Of a DNA stretch of 64,000 nt, positions 37,514-46,454 are shown piece after piece. Origin of the DNA: Congregibacter brevis (GTDB lineage Bacteria; Pseudomonadota; Gammaproteobacteria; Pseudomonadales; Halieaceae); contig NZ_CP136865.1 in assembly GCF_045689245.1 (NCBI RefSeq), positions 2,604,001 to 2,668,000 of the forward strand, given 5' to 3'. The position numbers were made by a program, and so were the translations under genes. The notes below the pieces were generated by a model. The model saw only the letters and a program-made list of their open reading frames with translations, had not been told where the DNA came from and did not search any database. Numbering within the stretch: the first letter of the stretch is position 1; every line of letters begins with the position of its first letter.

Positions 37514-38977
37514 ATGAATAAGCCTTTGGTAGATCCTGATGCGCCTTTTGGGCACGGCCATGGTCCCCATTTAACCGGAACATTCGCGCCAATTGCTGAC
37601 GAACTGGTACTGCACAATCTCGAGGTGGAAGGGGAGATCCCGCGAGATCTAAACGGTGTTTATCTGCGCAACGGCCCCAATCCACGATTTGAGCCTAAAG
37701 GCGCTCATCACGTTTTTGATGGTGACGGAATGATCCACGCCGGTGAGTTTCGCAATGGCCAGTTCACTTATCGGAATCGCTATATTCAAACCGCCGGCGC
37801 CCGGCAAAACCTCGATGCGGGGGAAGAAACATTCTGGGGGGTTCGTAACTCCGAGAAGGGCAGTAATGATAAGCCCATGGCGGATGTATCCAATACAGAC
37901 GTTATCGGCCACGCAGGGAAGGCATTGACCAGTTGGTATCTGGCGGGCATCCCTCATATTGTCGATCCCATCACCCTAGAGACGGTTAAAGCAGCGCCCG
38001 AGTACGTCAGCGGCTTTGGCAATGGCATGTCCGCGCATCCAAAGGTCGACGAGTACACCGGCGACCTAATGTATTTCGACTACTTCACGGAAAAGCCTCA
38101 TATGAGTTACGGAGTAGTCGATGCGACAGGAAAGCTCGTGCATCACGTGCCTATAGAGCTTCCGGGAGATCGCCTGATGCACGACATGGGAATCACTGAA
38201 AACTACTCTATACTTCACGATGTTCCGGTGTATCACGACGAAGAAGCGCTTAAGGCCGGGCGGCATAAGATCGTGTTCAATTCGGATCTTAAAATGCGCT
38301 TTGGAGTAATCCCCCGGTTTGGCGCGTCAGATAGCATCAAGTGGTTCGAGTTTTCGTCGTGCTTTCTTTATCACGTTGTGAATTGCTGGGAAGAGGGCGA
38401 TGAGATTATTCAAATCGCTTGTCGGTACATGCCGGCCAAGAATGCCGATGGCAGTATTAATCAAGAGCGCACTGCAAAAATGATCGGCGGCTTGATGATG
38501 GACGCTCGGTTGTGGCGTTACAGCATGAACGTCAAAACGGGTGAAACCAAAGAAGAGTGCCTAAACCCCGATTACAACATCGAGTTTCCTAGTTATAACA
38601 GCGCGTTAACGGGACGGCCTACGCGGTGGGGCTATTTCATCGATCACCATCCCACGGACTTCCGCTGGGTCGGTGTACGGAAAATGAATCTCGAAACAGG
38701 CGAGTGCGGCGGTTCATGGTCAGACGATGAGGATCATTGCTGGTACAGCGAACCGTGGTTCGCGCCTGCTGACAGCCCCAAAAGCGAAGATCACGGGTAC
38801 CTGGTCGTGTTCTGTTGGAACGATAAAACCGAAGTTCAGGAGCTACAGGTTTTTGACGCGCAAGCTATGGACAAGGGCCCCGTGGCGCGGATCAAGGTGC
38901 CTCGACGCATCCCGCTAGGGTTCCACGGTTGCTGGATGAAGCCACGGCAGATTGAGGGCTGGGATAGCGCAGCATAA
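37514..38977 (+). CDS. Carotenoid-oxygenase-family dioxygenase
   Basis: Non-heme iron dioxygenase that splits a C=C double bond into two carbonyls. The family covers carotenoid, lignostilbene and isoeugenol cleavage enzymes. The 487-aa protein starts with the family pattern LNGVYLRNGPNPRF and DGDGMIHAGEF. All four iron-binding histidines can be placed: His175 (SAHPKVDE), His223 (MHDMGITEN), His287 (FLYHVVNCWEE) and His471 (GFHGCWM). The substrate is not clear from sequence. With the upstream CoA genes it could release an aldehyde that the PaaN-type enzyme oxidises. It converges on the HxlR regulator gene. Confidence 0.9.
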   Translation: MNKPLVDPDAPFGHGHGPHLTGTFAPIADELVLHNLEVEGEIPRDLNGVYLRNGPNPRFEPKGAHHVFDGDGMIHAGEFRNGQFTYRNRYIQTAGARQNLDAGEETFWGVRNSEKGSNDKPMADVSNTDVIGHAGKALTSWYLAGIPHIVDPITLETVKAAPEYVSGFGNGMSAHPKVDEYTGDLMYFDYFTEKPHMSYGVVDATGKLVHHVPIELPGDRLMHDMGITENYSILHDVPVYHDEEALKAGRHKIVFNSDLKMRFGVIPRFGASDSIKWFEFSSCFLYHVVNCWEEGDEIIQIACRYMPAKNADGSINQERTAKMIGGLMMDARLWRYSMNVKTGETKEECLNPDYNIEFPSYNSALTGRPTRWGYFIDHHPTDFRWVGVRKMNLETGECGGSWSDDEDHCWYSEPWFAPADSPKSEDHGYLVVFCWNDKTEVQELQVFDAQAMDKGPVARIKVPRRIPLGFHGCWMKPRQIEGWDSAA

Positions 38978-39013
38978 TTGGCGCTTCAATCGGTCTCCAT
39001 CCACCTTCAGCCT

Positions 39014-39949
39014 TCACTTCTCAAGCAAGGTCAGCTTGTAGACCGTATCTTGAGGGTGAACCTGCTCACGACAGGCGGAGCAAGCCATTTTGATTTTGAG
39101 TGGGTGTTCGCAGAGCTGGTGTGTGAGTATCTGCGGAGCTCCGTTTGGCGTTGGCAGCCATTCATCCCCCCATGCCATTAGCGCCACAATAATCGGGAAG
39201 AGGCTCAGGCCTTTATCTGTGAGGCGATATTCGATTCGGCGGGAATCCCCAGGCACAGCCTGCGAACAGATCACAGCCGCATCAGAGAGCTCCGAGAGTC
39301 TTGCTGACAGAATGTTTGTCGCAATGGCGGTGTCTGTAAGAATCTCCTGGAACTGACTCACTCCACTAAACAGCGATCGCAAGATCAGTGTGGCCCATCG
39401 GTCGCCGATAATGCGCACCACATCATCTAACAGCCTATTGACCGGTCTTGCGGTTTGCCGCCGGCGACGCCGATACATCGATTCGTTGAAACCTGCGCCG
39501 GGTCCTTCGGACCAAATGACATCTTCCGGTCTTATCAGGGCATGACAAGCCTTGCAGGTCGCTTCCGGCTCACTGAGCTGACCACATTTTTTGTGCGTGA
39601 GTTCTACCGACAATGCGTCGGGTTTTTCGCTCCACTTACGCTCCCAATTCAGCATCGCTAGCGCGAGAGGGAAAAGTGCGACGAACTTTTCGGTACCTCT
39701 ATATTCGAAGCGCTTAAGGTTGTCACTATAGGCGACCTTTATCATGCACTCATTGCTGACCAGGCGCTTTAGACGGTCGCTTACAACGGTTTTTAGAAGG
39801 CCTGTCTCTTTGCAGAACTCGTCAAAACGGCGAGCGCCTAACCAGTAACTCTCGAGTATGAGGAGAGTGGGTGTGTCGCCCACAATTTCCAGTGCCCGCC
39901 ATATGGAGCAGCTGCGAATCAACTTGACCTTGCTGGAGGCTTTGGACAC
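39014..39949 (-). CDS. Tandem HxlR-type winged-helix regulator
   Basis: A 311-aa transcription factor made of two HxlR winged-helix domains (about residues 10-137 and 168-296). Each ends in a cysteine module of identical spacing, H-x2-C-x9-C-x2-C: His119/Cys122/Cys132/Cys135 and His277/Cys280/Cys290/Cys293. HxlR proteins usually dimerise; this one may bind DNA as a built-in pseudo-dimer. The joining linker is arginine-rich (MYRRRRRQTARP). The start is GTG at 39949 with AGGA 5 nt upstream. Position suggests it controls the neighbouring dioxygenase or the acyl-CoA operon. Confidence 0.86.
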   Translation of the reverse strand: MSKASSKVKLIRSCSIWRALEIVGDTPTLLILESYWLGARRFDEFCKETGLLKTVVSDRLKRLVSNECMIKVAYSDNLKRFEYRGTEKFVALFPLALAMLNWERKWSEKPDALSVELTHKKCGQLSEPEATCKACHALIRPEDVIWSEGPGAGFNESMYRRRRRQTARPVNRLLDDVVRIIGDRWATLILRSLFSGVSQFQEILTDTAIATNILSARLSELSDAAVICSQAVPGDSRRIEYRLTDKGLSLFPIIVALMAWGDEWLPTPNGAPQILTHQLCEHPLKIKMACSACREQVHPQDTVYKLTLLEK

Positions 39950-40079
39950 TTTGTTCCTATTAGAGTTTGATGCTTAATGGTACGCGCTCGCCAGCGTCGC
40001 GGCCGCGTAACCGGTGCAACAATAACATCCCCTGCAAGCGTTAGAGATAGACTGACGTAATACTCACAGGAGAAAAGAG

Positions 40080-40616
40080 ATGAACTTCGTAAGAGTGGAG
40101 CTTGCTCAATCCGAAGAACTGATTCGCGTTTGCGCCGAGTCGTTTTCTGATTCGGAGGGCGAGGCATCGGGCGCTGAAATCGCGAGTCTCGTGAAGGATT
40201 TGCTGAGGTATTTTGATGAAGAGCGTGCCGAGGGATTTGCTGCAGTGGAGGAGGGTAGCTTTATTGGCGCTATTGTCTTCAGCGAGTTGATGTTAGCCGA
40301 TGGAACCCAAGCGTCGCTTTTGTCGCCGGTGGCGGTCCGGACCGACAAGCAGTCAACGGGCGTTGGCCAACAACTGATTAGGCACGGTCTTCAGCAACTG
40401 TCAGAGGAGGGGGCAGATGTCGTGTTCACCTATGGCGACCCCGCATATTACTCACGCTTCGGGTTTCTCCCGATGGAAGAGACGCAAGTAGCAGGGCCGT
40501 ATCCTCTATCGTTACCCCATGGCTGGCAGGCGTTATCACTTCAGGGCAACGATTTGGCTGTGCTTCAAGGCTCTGTGCGTTGCGTGGAAGCTTTCGCGAA
40601 GCCAGGTCTTTGGTAA
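40080..40616 (+). CDS. GNAT family N-acetyltransferase (YhbS-like)
   Basis: A 178-aa acetyltransferase of the YhbS-like GNAT group. The acetyl-CoA loop region reads LSPVAVRTDKQSTGVGQQLI, followed by VVFTYGDPAYYSRFGFLP, which is typical of this group. The substrate is unknown. AGGAG precedes the ATG at good spacing. It is divergent from the HxlR gene across 130 bp and convergent with the S33 hydrolase gene. Confidence 0.85.
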   Translation: MNFVRVELAQSEELIRVCAESFSDSEGEASGAEIASLVKDLLRYFDEERAEGFAAVEEGSFIGAIVFSELMLADGTQASLLSPVAVRTDKQSTGVGQQLIRHGLQQLSEEGADVVFTYGDPAYYSRFGFLPMEETQVAGPYPLSLPHGWQALSLQGNDLAVLQGSVRCVEAFAKPGLW

Positions 40617-40682
40617 CTGGAACTTTTAGCACCCCAGCCGACTTTAGTGGACTGCAATTGGTAGTACGAGTTTAGAGAGGGT

Positions 40683-41732
40683 TCATTGTGAAAGGCGTTT
40701 CAAGATGGACCGATAGCGCTCGAACTCATTTACGTGGGGCCAGTGTGCCGACGAAGCAAACTCGAAATACTCTTTCTGCGGTGCATCGATAACGTCGAAG
40801 TAAGCTTTGGCAACCTCGGTTACGGTGTGTTGATCATAGCGGCCCTGAAAAAAGTAAACCGGGATTTCAAAACGACGATGCGTCGTCATCAGATCCGCGT
40901 TGATCGCATCCGTCCAAAGCTTGTCTATAGAGATCTCACTGCCCCTTAAAGCGTTCAATTTATCGGATATTGAGTAACCGCGGTACAGCGTGAACGTCAA
41001 GTATGTGTCTAGCATCGACATAAAAATGGACCCATCGGGTTTTTCAAGGGGCCTCATGAGGGTGCGTTCGATGCCAACGGCCCGAAGCCATTCCTCAGGA
41101 CTGGGGTAGGGTGGAGGGCCGAGGCTCTCGAGCTCATGAAGAGCCTTTTGATCTCCCGCCTGCGTTAGCTGCTGAACCGTGAAGTTGTAGGAGAGGAGTT
41201 CGGCGCGCCTGGAGTCAGCCATTTGGCCTATACCAAAGTAAGCCGCGAACAATTTCGGTCGTTCAGTAGCCATGTGTGTGGCGACCAGCGTTCCCCAGGA
41301 ATGACCCTGAAGATAGAGCTTGTCTTTGTCGAAGCGATCAAGGAGATACTCGCTGACTGCGAGGCCATCTTCGACTATCTGCTCAAGACTTAGATCATCC
41401 GTTGATGCATCAGCAAAGTAGCTTGCGCCCGCGCCGCGTTGATCCCAATAGACGACGGTAAAGAGGTCCTCAATATCAAAGCCCTTTGAACGAAGAATGG
41501 CCTGATCGGGGCCGCCGGGACCTCCATGCACGTGCAGTAAAATTGGATTTGTCCGGTTCTGCCCTCGCATCAGGATTCGCTGGTTCGCCCCGTTTACTTC
41601 AATGTCCAGGATCTCTGCTATGGGTGCTGCAGCACTCCTAGGCATTTTAGGCGTCGTCTTGGGGCTCACTACGATGAGTGTTGTGGTAACAGTGAAGACA
41701 AACAAGAGAAGGGCAATAAGTACGTTGCGCAT
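40683..41732 (-). CDS. Alpha/beta hydrolase, peptidase S33-like
   Basis: A 349-aa secreted or membrane-anchored hydrolase of the proline-iminopeptidase-like group. An N-terminal hydrophobic segment (MRNVLIALLLFVFTVTTTLI) would be a signal peptide or anchor. The oxyanion motif is HGGPGGPDQ, the nucleophile serine is in LQGHSWGTLVA, the acid is in GRYDQHT and the histidine in SAHWPHVNEF. The start is ATG at 41732; the preceding codon is TTG. The substrate could be N-terminal proline peptides or an ester. Confidence 0.85.
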   Translation of the reverse strand: MRNVLIALLLFVFTVTTTLIVVSPKTTPKMPRSAAAPIAEILDIEVNGANQRILMRGQNRTNPILLHVHGGPGGPDQAILRSKGFDIEDLFTVVYWDQRGAGASYFADASTDDLSLEQIVEDGLAVSEYLLDRFDKDKLYLQGHSWGTLVATHMATERPKLFAAYFGIGQMADSRRAELLSYNFTVQQLTQAGDQKALHELESLGPPPYPSPEEWLRAVGIERTLMRPLEKPDGSIFMSMLDTYLTFTLYRGYSISDKLNALRGSEISIDKLWTDAINADLMTTHRRFEIPVYFFQGRYDQHTVTEVAKAYFDVIDAPQKEYFEFASSAHWPHVNEFERYRSILKRLSQ

Positions 41733-41804
41733 CAATGCGGGTTCCGATATTTATAGATCTCTGGCGAACAGCCTAAACCAATCTAGGTTCTTGGAGTTAA
41801 TCTA

Positions 41805-42233
41805 ATGGGCACTATCTATCCAGCGCCAGAGCTAAGCGATCTGCATCAGATCCTCGATAAAAATGATCTACCCACAAGCGATCTCGCTGACCTGGATCTC
41901 AATCACTTTTTCAGTTGCGGAGAGTCCCCCGACATCAAGGGCGTTGTCGGCGTCGAAGTGTATGGCAGCTATGGTCTACTGCGATCCCTTGCCGTGGATC
42001 CGAGGGGCCAAGGTCAGGGTGTCGGTAAAGCGCTGCTGGAGCACCTATACGCGCATGCGAGGTCTGTCGGAATCTCAGACTTGTATCTACTCACTGAAAC
42101 CGCGGAAACCTACTTTGAGCGTCAAGGGTTCGAATATGTTTCCAGAGCATTGGCCCCTGAGGTAATAAAGCAGACGCGTGAGTTCAGCAGCTTGTGTCCA
42201 GACAGCGCTGCGGTTATGCGTAGAACGCTGTAA
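41805..42233 (+). CDS. arsN2: ArsN2-type arsenic-resistance N-acetyltransferase
   Basis: A 142-aa GNAT protein matching the ArsN2 pattern: DLHQILDKNDLPTSDLADL at the start, then GVVGVEVYGSYGLLRSLAV, DPRGQGQGVGKALL, LYLLTETAETYFERQGF and a C-terminal EFSSLCPDSAAVM. ArsN enzymes acetylate amino-arsenicals; the exact role of ArsN2 is less clear to me. It is divergent from the S33 hydrolase gene across 72 bp. It is 16 kb from the ArsC-like gene, so they do not form one operon. Confidence 0.82.
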   Translation: MGTIYPAPELSDLHQILDKNDLPTSDLADLDLNHFFSCGESPDIKGVVGVEVYGSYGLLRSLAVDPRGQGQGVGKALLEHLYAHARSVGISDLYLLTETAETYFERQGFEYVSRALAPEVIKQTREFSSLCPDSAAVMRRTL

Positions 42234-42695
42234 CGATTTGCTTCATCGATATTATTGGGACCCCGTCAGCTTATTACTGCCGGTGCTTAACGTGGGCAAC
42301 TCAGCATTGCCGTTCGGAGAGCACGCTGACAACTTGTCATCGATCGAGGTAGTACGCTGAGCCAGAGCACAGGCTTTGACGCCCGTCGATGCTGAGATGC
42401 AGCCGCATACGGCCACACCTAACACTGCGCATAATACATATTATGTTAAATAAAGTATTTGCTAACTAGTTGGCGTTGTGGCTTTGCGATTACAACCCCG
42501 CCAGCTAACCCCACTACCGCCGAAGTTTTTCTCCCACAGATCGATATTTAAGCGAATGCACAATTAGTTAGCGCGGCCCGCCTGTGACATAACCGACACA
42601 TCGATTGCATAAGCGTTAGCAAAGGTCCGACAGCTCATAAAAACACTAGTTGATATATTTTCACCATTAATTTACGGTTTTTGTAACGACCCTTA
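42234..42695. other. 462-bp non-coding region
   Basis: The longest gap in the window, between the ArsN2 gene and the GGDEF-EAL gene. I find no convincing gene. It is AT-rich for this genome, especially 42421-42480 and 42640-42690. It carries a perfect palindrome (listed separately) and probably holds the promoter of the downstream signalling gene. A small RNA here cannot be excluded. Confidence 0.6.
42430..42445. promoter_or_regulatory. Perfect inverted repeat in the long gap
   Basis: CATAATA-ca-TATTATG: 7-bp arms with a 2-bp spacer, too tight to form a stable hairpin and therefore more like a protein-binding site than a terminator. It lies 197 nt after the ArsN2 stop and about 250 nt before the signalling gene. 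Confidence 0.45.
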
Positions 42696-44705
42696 ATGAT
42701 GAACACCTCCGAGAGCTACTGGATGACAGAAAGCGTACTGACTGAGGGTTTTGCCACCTTCATACGAGGGGCTTGGAAAGAACGGCAAGCCGGCTTTGTA
42801 GGCTACGACGCTAACCGCCAGTTGATAGCGCAGCATTGTGATCGTCTGCTTCCTGCAAGCCTGGACGATCTGTTGGTGGGTGCTGCGACATTGGTTAGCG
42901 AGGCTCAGTACTCCATCCACTTGTGTGAACACACCAGGGACGCCTCCGAGGGCCCTGAAATAATTGGTGTTGTTGAATCTCACGCAGATCCAAAGTGGGC
43001 TGTGGCGATGGTGCCCAACTTTCGGAGACGTATCTGGGACATCATGCGGCGCACACCGGTTGCGATGATTCGTGTAGATCCTCAGTTTAACGCCCTAGAC
43101 GCCACTCCCGCTGCGCAAACACTGTTTGCTAGGCACCCTGCCCCGTTTACTGGCAGTAACTGGATGTCTTGCTTTGAAAACGACATCCGCGACAGTTTGC
43201 TCAAACTCTCGAAACACGGCGGTTCCGTAGAGGCGCGGCTATCGACGGGAGATGGTGAAACGAGTGACTTCTATCTTCGTTTATTAGAAGACCCAGGCGA
43301 GCGCTACATTCACTATGTCATGGTCAGCAAGTACCAAGTGGGTCAAAGCACCGGCGCCCCCATCATGGGTCAGGCGTTAGATGTCGATACCATGACCGGA
43401 GTGCTGTCGCGTCGCGGGCTCTTCTCTTTTGCCGAGAAAGCTCCGCCCGATGGTGATTTTGCAGGCCTTTCCATAATCGACATGGTAGACATGGAAGGCG
43501 TTAATCAAATGTACGGTCATGCTGCGGGTGACGCTGTCCTGAAGTCTGTAGGCCAGCGATTGCGTCACCATAGCGGCAAGCACGACGTCACCGCGCGGGT
43601 GAATGGCTCGACCTTTGCCGTTCTCATGCGCCGAGACTCACGCGACCTCAGCATAAAGGCTATGACAAGAACGTTAGTTGATGCTGTCGTACAGCCAATT
43701 ACGGTCACTGTTAACGGCAGATCGACTCAATTGAACATCCAGTGCTACGCAGGTATCTGCGAACACTCCAGGGACGCCGGTGGGCTTACCAGCGAAAACC
43801 TCGATAAGTGCCTGCATGACGCAAAAGTAGCCCTGAACACGACCCGTGGTTCTGTAGATGAAACTGTTGTTTTGTTTACTCCCAAGCTTGAGGTCGAGAG
43901 AACTTTAAGACGGCACAAAAGCGACGAATACCAGCGACTGAATCAAGATCGCGCAATTCGAACCTATGCACAGCCTATCTACGATGTTTCCGGTAAAGAG
44001 CTCATTGGCATCGAGGCACTGAGTCGCCCTTCACAACCGCTGATTCACCACCAATCAATCTACGACCTTATTGAAACTTGTCGTACCACTGGAGGTACCA
44101 CAGGATTTTTCGATCTACTGATGCACAAAAGCTTACTCTCATTTAGCCAATTGATTCAGTCGCACAAAAGCCTCGAGGGCATTCGTCTCAATCTCAACGT
44201 TGATGTAGCGCAGGTGCGCGAGCGCGGCTTCGCCAAGCGTTTGTGCTCGCGTTGCACCCAAGCGGGCGTGGCGCCGCATCAAGTGTATGTGGAGCTCACC
44301 GAGTCAGCGTTGATGGAGTACTCTAGAGTCTTAATCAGCGAGCTCAAAAAACTCCGCGATTGCGGATTCATGCTGTCTATGGATGACTTCGGAACCGGCT
44401 TCAGTTCGCTCAAACGTCTTCTGGATTATCAGTTTGATCAGCTGAAGATCGACCGCTACTTCATTGAGCGAAGTGTGAACGACCCCCGCGCTCGCCTGTT
44501 GCTGAAACACATGACTGAATTCGGACAGTCCTCAGGTATGGAGATCCTGGCCGAGGGTGTGGAATCCCATGACGAACTCTCTATCTGCAGCGAAGCAGGC
44601 GCCAATCTCGTCCAGGGCTATCTATTTGGACGCCCTGCCCCTATTGAGGACTTACCCGCTATGCTCAAGACGGCAACAATTTCCAACAGTCTTCGTATTG
44701 CATAG
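42696..44705 (+). CDS. GGDEF-EAL protein, probable c-di-GMP phosphodiesterase
   Basis: A 669-aa signalling protein with an N-terminal sensory region (PAS-like, about residues 110-215), a GGDEF domain (about 225-395) and an EAL domain (about 415-660). The GGDEF signature is degenerate, reading NGSTF at residues 303-307, so cyclase activity is unlikely. The EAL domain looks intact: EAL at 440-442, then LNLNVDV, ELTESALM, MDDFGTGFSSL, LKIDRYFI, AEGVES and QGYLFGRP. It should hydrolyse c-di-GMP, perhaps with the dead GGDEF domain sensing GTP. Two adjacent ATG codons (42696, 42699) can start it. Confidence 0.9.
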   Translation: MMNTSESYWMTESVLTEGFATFIRGAWKERQAGFVGYDANRQLIAQHCDRLLPASLDDLLVGAATLVSEAQYSIHLCEHTRDASEGPEIIGVVESHADPKWAVAMVPNFRRRIWDIMRRTPVAMIRVDPQFNALDATPAAQTLFARHPAPFTGSNWMSCFENDIRDSLLKLSKHGGSVEARLSTGDGETSDFYLRLLEDPGERYIHYVMVSKYQVGQSTGAPIMGQALDVDTMTGVLSRRGLFSFAEKAPPDGDFAGLSIIDMVDMEGVNQMYGHAAGDAVLKSVGQRLRHHSGKHDVTARVNGSTFAVLMRRDSRDLSIKAMTRTLVDAVVQPITVTVNGRSTQLNIQCYAGICEHSRDAGGLTSENLDKCLHDAKVALNTTRGSVDETVVLFTPKLEVERTLRRHKSDEYQRLNQDRAIRTYAQPIYDVSGKELIGIEALSRPSQPLIHHQSIYDLIETCRTTGGTTGFFDLLMHKSLLSFSQLIQSHKSLEGIRLNLNVDVAQVRERGFAKRLCSRCTQAGVAPHQVYVELTESALMEYSRVLISELKKLRDCGFMLSMDDFGTGFSSLKRLLDYQFDQLKIDRYFIERSVNDPRARLLLKHMTEFGQSSGMEILAEGVESHDELSICSEAGANLVQGYLFGRPAPIEDLPAMLKTATISNSLRIA

Positions 44706-44728
44706 CGATCTCTAAGCCAAGGCGTCGC

Positions 44729-46420
44729 TTAGTTTTTGGCACCTGGGCTGAGGTAGCCTGGGCCACGAACCGCTCTACCAGCGTCCGCGCCTGTGTGCTC
44801 TCCATCAGCCACTACGGGTACACCGTTCACCAAAACGTGATCAACACCGGTCGAATAGACATGGGGTTGATCAAAGGTCGCATGGTCAGCCACTCCTTCA
44901 GCATCAAACACCACCAAATCAGCGTAAAAGCCTTCTGCAAGCCGGCCACGTTCGACAATACCTAGGGTAGTTGCGGGTAACAGCGTCAAACGCCTCACAG
45001 CCTCCTCCAGGCTTATAACTCGTTCTTCGCGCACATAGCGCCCCAGTAATCGTGCGACGTTGCCATAGGCTCGTGGGTGCGCCGCCTGACTAAGCTTGTC
45101 TCCTTTGGCAGCTATGGCTTGCGCGTCAGATCCGAACATCATCCACGGCTGGCGTATCTGGGCTTTTAGATTGTCTTCGTTCATAAGGAAGTAAACCGTA
45201 TCGACTCGTGAACCATCAGCGATCACTAAATCGATAATCGTATCTCGCGGATCCTGGCCTAAGCTTTTGGCCACTTCGGCCACCGTCTTGCCCTGATACT
45301 TCTGGAGTTCAGGGTTTCTAAAGCCGATGAGAAGCATTCCTTCGGGGCCCGCAAAGTACCCAAGGTTTTCCCAGTCCTTGGCATTCTGGGCCATCTCCCG
45401 CTTGACCCGCTCGCGTACTTCTGGATCTCGGAGACGCTCCGCCCACTGCTCGTAGCCTCCCGCTTGCACCCATGTGGGCATCGCCGCATCCAGACCCGTA
45501 GCGCCTGCCGTATAGGTATACATATCGGCGGTAACCTCGCCGCCGCCTGCTGCGTAGGCATTAATACGCGAGATCGCCTCCTCCATTTTTGGCCAGTTAG
45601 GCGTGCCCCCAGCTTTCAGGTGATGGATCTTTACGGGTACGCCCGCCTCCCTGCCGATACGAAAAGTTTCTTCAATGGCTTCCAGCAACATGTTCCCTTC
45701 ACTGCGCATATGCGCCGTGTAAATGCCGTTGTGTCGAGCCGCAACTTCGGACAGCGCTATGAGCTCCGCCGTGTCTGCGAAGGTACCGGGCGCATAGATC
45801 AGTGCGGATGTTAAGCCTAATGCTCCGTCAGTCATTGCGCTTCCCACTTGCGCTTGCATAGCGACGAGTTGCTCAGGTGTTGGGGCGACATCATCAGATC
45901 CTAGAACATTTACGCGCACCGTCGCCGCCGAAACGAAGGTCGCGAAGTTGACGGAGACGCCGCTTGCCTCGACGTATTCCAAATACTCGTCAACAGAGCT
46001 CCAGGGGAGTTCTTCTAAGGAGAGGTTTCTGCTTTGAGCGAACTGCGCACGAGATCGATTGGTCAGGGGCGCTAAAGATACTTCACTGAGCACCTCAAAG
46101 GTGACGCCCTGCAGTACATCACTCATAGCTCGACCGTCATCAATGAGGGATGTATGTGCGTGACTAAGCAAGTTGAAGAACCCCGGGGCTACGGCCCTGC
46201 CTTCTGCGTTGATTTCGATGCCGGCCGATTGGCCGTCTAACTCACCGATGAAGGCGATACGATCCCCTTCGACGCCGATATCGGCCTCGTATGCTGCGCC
46301 ACCACTGCCATCGTAGATGGTCCCGTTACGCACGATCACGTCGTATTCGGAAGCCTGACTTATCCACGACATGACGGAGGCGATACATACCATCGCCAAT
46401 TGCACTAATGACCGACTCAT
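44729..46420 (-). CDS. Exported amidohydrolase, D-aminoacylase-like
   Basis: A 563-aa amidohydrolase related to N-acyl-D-amino-acid deacylases, with a signal peptide (MSRSLVQLAMVCIASVMSWI) when started at the ATG at 46420. The family histidines in YTAHMRSE and VKIHHLKAGG and the aspartate in FGSDAQAI are kept. The first metal site differs: where D-aminoacylases have D-x-H-x-H it reads NLLSHAH, and the usual zinc cysteine after the QGVT segment is absent (VLSEVSLAP). The substrate is uncertain. It follows tex by 34 nt on the same strand. Confidence 0.82.
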   Translation of the reverse strand: MSRSLVQLAMVCIASVMSWISQASEYDVIVRNGTIYDGSGGAAYEADIGVEGDRIAFIGELDGQSAGIEINAEGRAVAPGFFNLLSHAHTSLIDDGRAMSDVLQGVTFEVLSEVSLAPLTNRSRAQFAQSRNLSLEELPWSSVDEYLEYVEASGVSVNFATFVSAATVRVNVLGSDDVAPTPEQLVAMQAQVGSAMTDGALGLTSALIYAPGTFADTAELIALSEVAARHNGIYTAHMRSEGNMLLEAIEETFRIGREAGVPVKIHHLKAGGTPNWPKMEEAISRINAYAAGGGEVTADMYTYTAGATGLDAAMPTWVQAGGYEQWAERLRDPEVRERVKREMAQNAKDWENLGYFAGPEGMLLIGFRNPELQKYQGKTVAEVAKSLGQDPRDTIIDLVIADGSRVDTVYFLMNEDNLKAQIRQPWMMFGSDAQAIAAKGDKLSQAAHPRAYGNVARLLGRYVREERVISLEEAVRRLTLLPATTLGIVERGRLAEGFYADLVVFDAEGVADHATFDQPHVYSTGVDHVLVNGVPVVADGEHTGADAGRAVRGPGYLSPGAKN

Positions 46421-46454
46421 TGAAACGCCTTTATCAGACTCAGTAGTTGCTGTG

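Noticed and set aside
42120..42135. gggttcgaat, resembling a tRNA T-loop
   Set aside because: It lies inside the ArsN2 coding sequence (QGFEYV), with no acceptor or anticodon stems around it.
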